A stretch of DNA of 8,596 nt. It comes from Zoogloeaceae bacterium. GTDB taxonomy: Bacteria; Pseudomonadota; Gammaproteobacteria; Burkholderiales; Rhodocyclaceae. Below are positions 1-5,723 of this stretch, piece by piece (position 1 is the first letter of the stretch; each line of letters begins with the position of its first letter). The stretch lies in NCBI GenBank assembly GCA_031273145.1, contig JAISSL010000089.1, forward strand, positions 1 through 8,596, written 5' to 3'. The notes under the pieces are model-generated. The model was given only the letters and a program-made list of their open reading frames with translations. It did not search any database and was not told the DNA's origin. A program made the position numbers and the translations under genes.

Positions 1-490
1 GACCATTGGCATAAGCCCAGCCAAGAGTATATTGAGCGACCGCATACCCCTGCTCTGCTGCCTTTTGAGTCCACTTCACTGCTTCGGCTTCATCTTTGGT
101 GACACCTCGACCACTTCCATACATCCCGCCAAGATTATGCTGGGCAGGTGCAAATCCCCGTTCCGCTGCCTTTTGTAACCACTTTGCCGCTTCGACTTCA
201 TCTTTGGCGATGCCCTGACCTTTGAAGAACATCTCGCTAATGTCAAGTTGAGCCTTCGCATTCCCCTGTTCCGCCGCCTTTTGTAACCACTTCATGGCCT
301 CGGCTTCATCTTTGGCTACGCCTAAACCATAATGGTACATTGCGCTAAGGTTAAATTGAGCCTTCGCATGTCCCTGTTCCGCAGCCTTTTGATACCACTT
401 CACCGCCTCGGCCTCATCCTTGGCTACGCCGTGACTATTGGCATAACGCGCGCCAAGGTCAAATTGAGCATTCGCGTCCCCTTGCTCCGC
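1..490 (-). repeat. 108-base tandem coding repeat (Sel1 units)
   Basis: The Sel1 units repeat at DNA level with a 108-base period (36 codons). For example, the CCTTTTGTAACCACTT block near 169-184 recurs at 277-292. Four full units and one partial are visible. Copies are similar but not identical, which allows unit gain or loss by recombination. The array continues past the left edge. Confidence 0.8.
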
Positions 491-625
491 TGCGCGTTTG
501 ATGGCCTCAACGTCTTGAGACTTATTCACATTGGAAGCGCCAACACGCCCCGGCTCATCCGAACACCCCGCCAGAACAAAACAAACCGCAAACAACCCCA
601 CGCATCCGCGTATGAATTTAAACAT
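1..625 (-). CDS. Sel1-repeat outer-membrane lipoprotein (C-terminus beyond left edge)
   Basis: Seen: translating from the ATG at 625 down to the edge gives 208 uninterrupted codons. An AAGGAG ribosome site lies 7 bases upstream of that ATG, which fixes the start. Residues 1-21 form a lipoprotein signal: a basic start, a hydrophobic stretch and lipobox LAGC with Cys21. Residue +2 is Ser, so no Asp inner-membrane retention signal is present. A short linker leads to Sel1-like repeats of 36 residues (about 46-81, 82-117, 118-153, 154-189, then a partial one), each with the AEQG..AQ.nLg..y..G.Gv.kDe.EA.KW.qKA pattern. Known: Sel1 repeats are TPR-like helical pairs that act as protein-binding scaffolds. 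Inferred: a lipoprotein on the periplasmic face of the outer membrane with a scaffold role; its partner is unknown. The number of repeats beyond the edge cannot be seen. Confidence 0.9.
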   Translation of the reverse strand, partial: MFKFIRGCVGLFAVCFVLAGCSDEPGRVGASNVNKSQDVEAIKRAAEQGDANAQFDLGARYANSHGVAKDEAEAVKWYQKAAEQGHAKAQFNLSAMYHYGLGVAKDEAEAMKWLQKAAEQGNAKAQLDISEMFFKGQGIAKDEVEAAKWLQKAAERGFAPAQHNLGGMYGSGRGVTKDEAEAVKWTQKAAEQGYAVAQYTLGWAYANG

Positions 626-652
626 TTGATGTCTCCTTAAAGGGAAATGCAC

Positions 653-700
653 ATTCTACCGGCAATTTTATCAAATTTGGGTAATCTGAAATAAATTTGA
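653..700 (-). promoter_or_regulatory. Candidate promoter and operator of the Sel1 lipoprotein gene
   Basis: On the minus strand upstream of the lipoprotein there are two -10-like hexamers, TAGAAT (653-658) and TAAAAT (665-670). Neither has a good -35. An inverted repeat with perfect 8-base arms, TCAAATTT (671-678) and AAATTTGA (693-700), spacer 14, overlaps the spacer and -35 zone of the second hexamer. A regulator site is an inference; AT-rich sequence can give such repeats by chance. Confidence 0.3.
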
Positions 701-711
701 GCATGTCTTGC

Positions 712-807
712 GGGCGGCAGGTCTTGCAGACGGTAGCCGCCGCCCCTACGGACAACCAAAAAACCTTGCACTCTAAAATACCTCGTAGGGGACGCAACCT
801 GCGTCCC
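712..807. repeat. Inverted pair of GTAG-headed REP-like units (REPIN/BIME-like)
   Basis: Seen: the right unit starts with GTAG (785-788) followed by a perfect hairpin, GGGACGCA (789-796) pairing with TGCGTCCC (800-807) around a 3-base loop. The left unit is on the opposite strand: GTAG (749-746), then GGGCGGC (745-739) pairing with GCCGCCC (718-712). The two heads form an inverted repeat, CCCCTACG (743-750) and CGTAGGGG (784-791). Known: REP units handled by TnpA-REP/RAYT transposases have a 5' GTAG next to an imperfect hairpin and often occur as inverted pairs. No RAYT gene is in this window, so membership in a dispersed family is inferred. Open reading frames across it do not look like protein. 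Confidence 0.6.
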
Positions 808-820
808 GTTACAGGTCTGG

Positions 821-840
821 ATTCCCGCCTTCGCGGGAAT
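821..840. repeat. ATTCCCGC/GCGGGAAT palindromic repeat
   Basis: Perfect 8-base arms ATTCCCGC (821-828) and GCGGGAAT (833-840) flank CTTC. This is the core of a palindrome that is common between genes in many proteobacteria and resembles neisserial dRS3. No T-run follows on either strand, so it is not an intrinsic terminator by itself. It lies 13 bases after the REP-like pair and about 60 bases beyond the 3' end of the Fic gene. Confidence 0.6.
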
Positions 841-900
841 GACGGAGTGGTTACTGTTTTCATCATTTTCCGGTTGCGGTAAGGTATTGACACTTCCCAT

Positions 901-1881
901 TCATGGCACGCCGACCAGCATGTTTTCAATCAGACGAATCATCGTTTCCTTTTGCGTTGATGCCGATTCGGCCACCAGAAGCGCCAATGCCGCGAGTCCG
1001 ATGTCGTTGATGACCGGCTGTCCGTTTCGCATGAGCGCATGGTTGCGGTTCAGAAAGTCGACGAACAGGAAAGCGCCAGTACGCTTGTTCCCATCGGAAA
1101 AAGGATGATTCTTGATAATAAAATACAGCAAATGCGCGGCCTTCCGTTCGAGGGTCGGATAGGCCGGTTTGCCAAATACGGATTGGTCAAGGTTGCCGAG
1201 AATGGCGGCAAGCGCCTCGCCGCGTTCGAGTCCGAAAAGGTCGCTGGCCTCGCCACGCGACATGAGGTCGGCTTTCAGATGGGCGATGGAATGCCTTGCC
1301 TCGTCAGGAGAAGGCATTATGCCGCCTGTTGTCCCGCCCGGATCGGTCAATAATCCTTCGTCGTAGCGTTGCAACAGCAGGAAGGTCTGGGTATAGCGGC
1401 TGACGATTTCGACCAGACTCCGGTCAGTCTCGGCGAACCGTTCAGGGGATTGCGCGGTTTTTCTGACCAGTGCCAGCGCCGCTTCCAGTTCGGCGGCATT
1501 TTGCTCGAACCGGGCGCGATCCAGCGTCCAGCCCTGCGTCAAATGTTCGCGCAGAATGCCCGTCGCCCATTGGCGAAACTGCGTCCCGCGCCGGGAGTTG
1601 ACGCGATACCCGACAGAAATGACGGCATCCAGGTTGTAATGTTTTATCTTCCGGGCAACCGCGCGCCGTCCCTCTGGCTGAACGACCGAGAAATCCTCGG
1701 TTGTTGCGGCCTCAGTCAATTCGCCACTGGCATAAATATTTTTGAGGTGCAGGCCAATGTTGTCGGTGGAAGTCTCCAGAATCTTTGATAGCTGCCTCTG
1801 GGTAAGCCAAAGCGTCTCCCCTTCCAGTCTGACCGAAATTTCAGACCCAGTGTCCGATTGATAGATGACAAGCGTTCCCAT
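901..1881 (-). CDS. RhuM-Fic fusion protein (predicted AMP transferase)
   Basis: A 326-residue protein. Residues 1-115 match the RhuM-type N-terminal domain: a start like MGTLVIYQSD, then WLTQRQLSKIL, which looks like a helix-turn-helix, then HYNLDAVISVGYRVNSRRG. The C-terminal part (about 180-326) is a Fic/DOC domain with the motif HPFSDGNKR at 259-267, including the catalytic His259, so all core residues are present. Known: Fic proteins usually transfer AMP to a target hydroxyl, and RhuM-Fic fusions occur in accessory regions. The start at 1881 is chosen because RhuM proteins begin at this point and AGGGA lies upstream; a start at 1905 would overlap the neighbouring gene. It follows that gene by 16 bases and is probably cotranscribed. 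No clear (S/T)xxxE(G/N) inhibitory motif is visible; STQKET at 308-313 near the C-terminus resembles it only partly. Target and toxin role are unknown. Confidence 0.87.
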   Translation of the reverse strand: MGTLVIYQSDTGSEISVRLEGETLWLTQRQLSKILETSTDNIGLHLKNIYASGELTEAATTEDFSVVQPEGRRAVARKIKHYNLDAVISVGYRVNSRRGTQFRQWATGILREHLTQGWTLDRARFEQNAAELEAALALVRKTAQSPERFAETDRSLVEIVSRYTQTFLLLQRYDEGLLTDPGGTTGGIMPSPDEARHSIAHLKADLMSRGEASDLFGLERGEALAAILGNLDQSVFGKPAYPTLERKAAHLLYFIIKNHPFSDGNKRTGAFLFVDFLNRNHALMRNGQPVINDIGLAALALLVAESASTQKETMIRLIENMLVGVP

Positions 1882-1897
1882 TGCGTTGCTTTCCCTG

Positions 1898-2611
1898 TCA
1901 GGCATCCGGTTTGAGCGGGGGCGTGTTGAGCGGGCGCATGATGCGCGCCTCGAAATCGGCGGGCGCGACGTATTGCAGGACTTCCTTGCCCTTGCTGTCG
2001 AGCACGATGTCCAGTCCCTTGTCCGGGTACAGATAGTGGTGCAGGGTTTCTCCCACCGGGAGAATGGCGGCAGGCGTGCCAAAGCGCAGAACGATGGTCT
2101 CATGATCCAGATGCGCGTTGGGAATCAGGGTCAGCGCCGCAAGCGGCAGGGTGGCGGCAAGGCGTACATCATCAGGATGCAGACCGAATCGCCGGCTGCC
2201 GTTTCGCATGTATTCTCCCTTGACGGATCGTTCCAGCATCGAAACGATCATCGAAGGCGGCGCATCCAGGGTCAGAATCAGCCGCCCCTGCACAAAGCCC
2301 AGGGCAATCTGGTTGTAGTAGGCTTCCAGCGCGGCATCTCTCGCTTCCTGTCCCGTGGGGATGTTGGCCGCCACCATGAGCGCAAGTTCCATCTGACTGC
2401 CGAATTGCGCCATGACATCATTCAGGGTACTGACGCCGGGAGAAAGGCCAAAGACGCGGGTTTGCCCGGATTCATCCTGCTCGATTTCCCAGGGCAGGCC
2501 GGTATGACTTGCGTTTTGCGCGGCCTCCGGCGCGGGAAAGAGCAAAGGCAAAAAGAAAAGAACTACAGTAATGGCAAGGAAAGCCAGGCAGGGCAGCAGG
2601 ATCTTTTTCAT
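1898..2611 (-). CDS. Membrane-anchored or secreted protein of unknown function
   Basis: I do not recognise this gene. It encodes 237 residues. Residues 4-26 are strongly hydrophobic after MKK, forming either an uncleaved anchor or a signal peptide, so the rest should lie in the periplasm. The soluble part has no obvious catalytic motif. A segment near 55-72 (GLSPGVSTLNDVMAQFG) and one at 176-204 (RFGTP...ETLHHYLYPDKGLDIVLD) recall the small repeated fold of BamE/SmpA-like lipoproteins, but this is a weak impression. The ATG at 2611 is chosen because it puts the hydrophobic segment at the N-terminus. The 53 residues possible upstream are not protein-like, although no good ribosome site precedes 2611. 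It is the first gene of a minus-strand pair with the RhuM-Fic gene. Confidence 0.72.
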   Translation of the reverse strand: MKKILLPCLAFLAITVVLFFLPLLFPAPEAAQNASHTGLPWEIEQDESGQTRVFGLSPGVSTLNDVMAQFGSQMELALMVAANIPTGQEARDAALEAYYNQIALGFVQGRLILTLDAPPSMIVSMLERSVKGEYMRNGSRRFGLHPDDVRLAATLPLAALTLIPNAHLDHETIVLRFGTPAAILPVGETLHHYLYPDKGLDIVLDSKGKEVLQYVAPADFEARIMRPLNTPPLKPDA

Positions 2612-2650
2612 CGTGGCGTGTGAAATACAACAAAAAGAAGGAAACAGAAT

Positions 2651-2678
2651 GACACAGGTACGACTATCGTACCATGTC
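2651..2678. promoter_or_regulatory. Inverted repeat in the divergent intergenic region
   Basis: GGTACG (2657-2662) and CGTACC (2668-2673) surround five bases. An outer pair, GACA (2651-2654) and TGTC (2675-2678), extends the arms. It lies 40-67 bases upstream of the minus-strand membrane protein gene. It could be an operator or a hairpin in that gene's 5' leader; nothing else decides between the two. The rest of 2612-2874 shows no gene. Confidence 0.35.
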
Positions 2679-2793
2679 GAAGGCGGTTGTTTTGCTTGTG
2701 CTTCGGTAGCGGTTGTCCTGCCTTTCCGTCGCCTTGGCATACCACAGGCGAAAAACGCGCCGCACGGCATGTGATCCTCTCCTGATCGGGAAT

Positions 2794-2846
2794 TTGGAGA
2801 GAACGACAGAACGCGATAGAATTCCCGAAAATATTTCTGGTATAGT
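2794..2846 (+). promoter_or_regulatory. Candidate promoters of the histidine kinase operon
   Basis: Two possibilities overlap. The first is TTGGAG (2794-2799), 17 bases, then TAGAAT (2817-2822). The second is an extended -10, TGG before TATAGT (2841-2846), with only a weak -35. The second would give a leader of about 20 bases before the ATG at 2875. Neither is strong, and the choice is an inference. Confidence 0.35.
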
Positions 2847-2874
2847 CCCTTGCTTCTGACTTGATAGGTTTTTC

Positions 2875-4359
2875 ATGCGCTCTCTTCTGGAAGTTTTCCG
2901 CAACCCCCACATACGCTCGCTGACCTGGCGCAGGATGATGACCATCGTGCTCTCGCAGGTTCTGGCGCTTGGGATGTTCATTGGGTATCTGGTTTATCAC
3001 GAGCCATTTTTTGTGCGGCAGGTTGCCACCCACAACGCGGAGATGATGGCGCGATCCTTTGCCGCCGGCGCGCAGACATGGATGTTCTACGACGACACCA
3101 CAAGAATGGTGGCTCTGGTGCAATCTTTCGGCGAGTTTTCAACCCGTGAATCCGCCATGTTGCTGGATACCGAGGGGAAAATTCTCGCGCACAACCAGAG
3201 AGAAAAGGTAGGCTCCTACCTGCCGGAAGCCTTGAAGCAAAAGCTGTCCGGCCAATCGCGCGAGGTTGTCGTCCTTGGGCGCGATGACGATCTTATTGAC
3301 ATTGCCGCGCCGGTGGTCAAGGGCGGTAGTCTGCTCGGCTGGGCGCGGCTTACCCTGAAAACCTCTGAATTCGATCGCCTGATGCTGCGAAATATGCTGG
3401 GCAATGCCGCCTGGTTCCTGCTTGCGACCCTCATTATTTCCGGCCTGATTGGCTGGGGGCTGGCGGCAGGGTTGACGCGCGACATCGTTGCCATTTCCGA
3501 GTTGAGCCAGGATGTGAGTGCCGGGCAGCACCAGAGGCGTTTATATCTTGATCGGGATGACGAGTTGGGTCAGTTGGCAGAAGATTTCAACCAGATGCTG
3601 AATACGCTGGATAACCAGGAACGTATGCTGAAAGCCCATGCCAAGGCGCTCAAGCGTTCCAACGAGGAACTGGAGCGGTTTGCCTATGTCGCCTCGCATG
3701 ACTTGCAGGAGCCTTTGCGGATGGTCTCCAGCTATGTGCAGCTTCTGGAGCGGCGCTACAAAGGAAAATTGGACGCGGATGCCGATGATTTCATCCATTT
3801 TGCGGTGGATGGCGCAGCCAGGATGCAGCAACTCATCAACGACCTGTTGCAGTTTTCCCGCGTGGATAGCAGGGGCGGAGAAATTCGTCCCGCCGATCTG
3901 AACGAAACCCTGGACAAGGCGCTTTTTGCCCTTCAGATAAGTTTGAAGGAAAAAGAGGCAACCATTGAGCGGGTTCCCCTGCCGACCTTGCCGGTAGATG
4001 CGGCCCAGATAACGCAGGTCTGGCAGAATCTGATCGGCAATGCCCTGAAATTCCAGGCAGAGGCAAAGCCGCCTGTCATCCGCATTGGCGCGATAGAAGA
4101 ACTGGATCGCTGGCGTTTTTCGGTCAGCGATAATGGCATTGGAATCGAGCCGGGGCAGGAAGAGCGGATATTCCAGATATTCCAGCGCCTGCACACGCGA
4201 GAAGCCTATCCCGGCACGGGGATTGGGTTATCCATTTGCAAACGGATAGTTGAACGGCATGGTGGTACAATAGGCATCATTTCAGTCTACGGAGAGGGTT
4301 CGGAATTTTGGTTTACCCTGCCCAAAGTCGCAGAACAGAAGGAGGACATACATGACTGA
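2875..4359 (+). CDS. Membrane sensor histidine kinase (HAMP, phytochrome-type HisKA, HATPase)
   Basis: A 494-residue inner-membrane kinase. Order: TM1 about 22-41; periplasmic sensor 42-175 with a PDC/Cache-like look (AMLLDTEGKILAHN at 94-107); TM2 about 178-198; HAMP about 199-250; a coiled linker; then HisKA with the H-box SHDLQEPLR, phosphoacceptor His275. The HATPase domain has the N box QNLIGNALKF (384-393), G1 DNGIGI (419-424), F box (433-440) and G2 GTGIGLSICKRI (447-458). All catalytic motifs are intact. Known: the SHDLQEPL type of H-box is typical of kinases that work with Rcp1-type single-domain regulators, which is what follows here. Its stop overlaps the first regulator by 8 bases and its last codons carry AGGAGG for that gene, so the two are translationally coupled. 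The start at 2875 has only a weak site (TAGG). Its ligand is unknown. Confidence 0.93.
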   Translation: MRSLLEVFRNPHIRSLTWRRMMTIVLSQVLALGMFIGYLVYHEPFFVRQVATHNAEMMARSFAAGAQTWMFYDDTTRMVALVQSFGEFSTRESAMLLDTEGKILAHNQREKVGSYLPEALKQKLSGQSREVVVLGRDDDLIDIAAPVVKGGSLLGWARLTLKTSEFDRLMLRNMLGNAAWFLLATLIISGLIGWGLAAGLTRDIVAISELSQDVSAGQHQRRLYLDRDDELGQLAEDFNQMLNTLDNQERMLKAHAKALKRSNEELERFAYVASHDLQEPLRMVSSYVQLLERRYKGKLDADADDFIHFAVDGAARMQQLINDLLQFSRVDSRGGEIRPADLNETLDKALFALQISLKEKEATIERVPLPTLPVDAAQITQVWQNLIGNALKFQAEAKPPVIRIGAIEELDRWRFSVSDNGIGIEPGQEERIFQIFQRLHTREAYPGTGIGLSICKRIVERHGGTIGIISVYGEGSEFWFTLPKVAEQKEDIHD

Positions 4360-4804
4360 GCTACCCGAAAACAAACCGATCAAGATTCTTCTGGTGGAGG
4401 ACAATCCGGGTGATGTTCGCCTGATTGTTGAATCGTTGCGGGAAAGCAGGGTGATTGCTTCCATGGTGGTCGCAAAGGATGGCGTTGAGGCGCTGGAAAT
4501 ACTCCAGAGTCCGCCCTCGTATGAAGGGGAACCGCGCCCTGATCTCATCCTGCTGGATTTGAACCTTCCGCGCATGGACGGGCGGGAATTTCTGGAAGTC
4601 ATCAAGAATTCACCTGAATTCAAGCACATTCCGGTGGTCATTCTCACGATTTCCTCCGCCAAGGATGACATCGTTCGGGCATATAAGCACCATGTTGATT
4701 GCTTTATCACCAAGCCGGTCGATCCTGGGCAATTCATCAACATCCTGGAGGCCATTGATAATTTCCAGTTCAGTATCGAACAGGGGGAAGATATAAATGG
4801 CTGA
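4352..4804 (+). CDS. Single-domain response regulator, Rcp1 type, copy 1
   Basis: 150 residues, a lone receiver domain with no output domain. Phosphorylation residues are complete: acidic pair Glu16-Asp17 (LLVEDNPGD), phosphoacceptor Asp69 (LLDLNLPRMDG), Thr99 and Lys121 (CFITKPVD). Known: Rcp1-type regulators take phosphate from phytochrome-type kinases and signal through protein contacts. The start is fixed by AGGAGG with 6 bases to the ATG; the ATG lies inside the kinase gene (overlap ATGACTGA). The C-terminus (NFQFSIEQGEDING) differs from the usual family ending and also encodes the ribosome site of the next gene. The natural donor is inferred to be the kinase just upstream. Confidence 0.93.
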   Translation: MTELPENKPIKILLVEDNPGDVRLIVESLRESRVIASMVVAKDGVEALEILQSPPSYEGEPRPDLILLDLNLPRMDGREFLEVIKNSPEFKHIPVVILTISSAKDDIVRAYKHHVDCFITKPVDPGQFINILEAIDNFQFSIEQGEDING

Positions 4805-5249
4805 GCAAACAGGCATCAAGCCGATTCAGATTCTTCTGGTGGAAGACAATCCGGGCGATGTTCGCCTGACGGTTGAGGCATTGCGGGAAAGCGAGGTGCC
4901 GGTTGCCATGACGGTTGCCAAAGATGGCATCGAGGCGCTGGATGTGCTGCATCAGCGTTCGCCGTTTGAAAAAGAGCCGCGCCCGGACCTCATCCTGCTG
5001 GATTTGGGGCTGCCGCGCATGGACGGGCGGGAATTTCTGGAAGTCATCCATCAGTCGTCTGAATTCAAGCACATTCCGGTGGTCATTCTTACGCTTTCTT
5101 CCGCCAGGGATGACATCGTTCAGGCCTATAAGCACCATGCCAGTTGCTTCATCACCAAGCCGGTAGATCCTGAACAGTTCGTCAATATCGTGCAGTCCAT
5201 TGATGAACTCCAGTTCAGCGCCGAAGAGGAGGAGAATACAAATGCTTAA
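4797..5249 (+). CDS. Single-domain response regulator, Rcp1 type, copy 2
   Basis: 150 residues and the same layout and numbering as copy 1: Glu16-Asp17, Asp69, Thr99, Lys121, all present. By hand comparison it differs from copy 3 at about 25 of roughly 133 aligned positions. The differences lie in the 33-39 stretch, at residue 71 (Gly here, Asn in both others) and around 85-105. The first helix after the acidic pair, a main kinase-contact surface, is nearly unchanged, which suggests the same kinase. The tail ELQFSAEEEENTNA is acidic and encodes GAGGAGGAG, the ribosome site of copy 3. It overlaps copy 1 by ATGGCTGA and copy 3 by ATGCTTAA. Confidence 0.93.
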   Translation: MAEQTGIKPIQILLVEDNPGDVRLTVEALRESEVPVAMTVAKDGIEALDVLHQRSPFEKEPRPDLILLDLGLPRMDGREFLEVIHQSSEFKHIPVVILTLSSARDDIVQAYKHHASCFITKPVDPEQFVNIVQSIDELQFSAEEEENTNA

Positions 5250-5691
5250 AACATTGGAAATCAAGCCGATCCACATTCTTCTGGTGGAAGACAATCCGGG
5301 CGACGTTCGCCTGATTGTCGAGGCGTTGCGGGAAAGCAAGGTGATTGCCGCCGTGGCGGTCGCAAAGGATGGCATTGAGGCGCTGGATATGCTGCATCAG
5401 CGTCCGCCGTTTGAAAAAGAGCCGCGTCCCGATCTCATCCTGCTGGATTTGAACCTTCCGCGCATGGACGGGCGGGAATTTCTGGAAGTCATCAAAAAGT
5501 CGGCCGACTTCAAGCATATTCCGGTGGTCATTTTAACGACTTCCGCCGCCGAGCAGGACATCGTTCAGGCGTACAAGCTCCATGCCAACTGCTTTATCAC
5601 AAAGCCGGTCGACCTTGAGCAATTCATCAACATCGTGCAGTCCATTGATGATTTCTGGTTCAGCATCGTCCAGTTGCCGCGCGTTCCGTAA
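5242..5691 (+). CDS. Single-domain response regulator, Rcp1 type, copy 3
   Basis: 149 residues; Glu16-Asp17, Asp69, Thr99 and Lys121 are intact. The ATG at 5242 is preferred to the in-frame ATG at 5200, because GAGGAGGAG lies 7 bases upstream and the encoded start then lines up with copies 1 and 2. Of the three, this copy alone keeps the ending typical of the family (DFWFSIVQLP at 137-146) and KLHAN before the conserved FITKPVD. It is therefore probably nearest to the ancestral gene (inference). 32 bases separate it from the REC-GGDEF gene, so this junction is looser than the three 8-base overlaps before it. Confidence 0.93.
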   Translation: MLKTLEIKPIHILLVEDNPGDVRLIVEALRESKVIAAVAVAKDGIEALDMLHQRPPFEKEPRPDLILLDLNLPRMDGREFLEVIKKSADFKHIPVVILTTSAAEQDIVQAYKLHANCFITKPVDLEQFINIVQSIDDFWFSIVQLPRVP

Positions 5692-5723
5692 TTCATGAAG
5701 TCTGTCGAAAGGAAAGAACCGTC

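Larger units (their letters stand above)
4352..5686 (+). repeat. Exact 445-base tandem triplication of a response-regulator gene
   Basis: Start codons lie at 4352, 4797 and 5242. Internal landmarks keep the same step: the LVEDN-coding CTGGTGG at 4391, 4836 and 5281, and CGCATGGACG at 4571, 5016 and 5461. No insertion or deletion is seen inside the units. 445 is not a multiple of 3, so each copy moves one frame on, which is what creates the 8-base gene overlaps. Copies 1 and 3 are identical over 65 bases (4541-4605 and 5431-5495). Confidence 0.92.

Noticed and set aside
1..490. CRISPR array in the repeated region at the left edge
   Set aside because: The 108-base period is fully coding and matches 36-residue Sel1 units; there are no short identical repeats with unique spacers.
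618..929. Minus-strand reading frames giving VIPAKAGIQ- and FPRRRESR-like peptides
   Set aside because: These peptides are the known false translation of the ATTCCCGC/GCGGGAAT palindrome; the frames lie over repeats and lack a ribosome site.
1882..2103. N-terminal extension of the RhuM-Fic protein by up to 74 residues
   Set aside because: It lies inside the upstream gene in another frame and is rich in Arg, Ser and Cys, unlike protein; RhuM proteins begin at the chosen start.
1865..2623. Plus-strand frame of 252 residues
   Set aside because: Antisense shadow of the membrane protein gene; its protein is rich in Arg, Gln and His without any domain.
2612..2770. 53-residue extension of the unknown membrane protein
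   Set aside because: It would bury the hydrophobic segment that otherwise sits directly after MKK, and its sequence looks like translated intergenic DNA.
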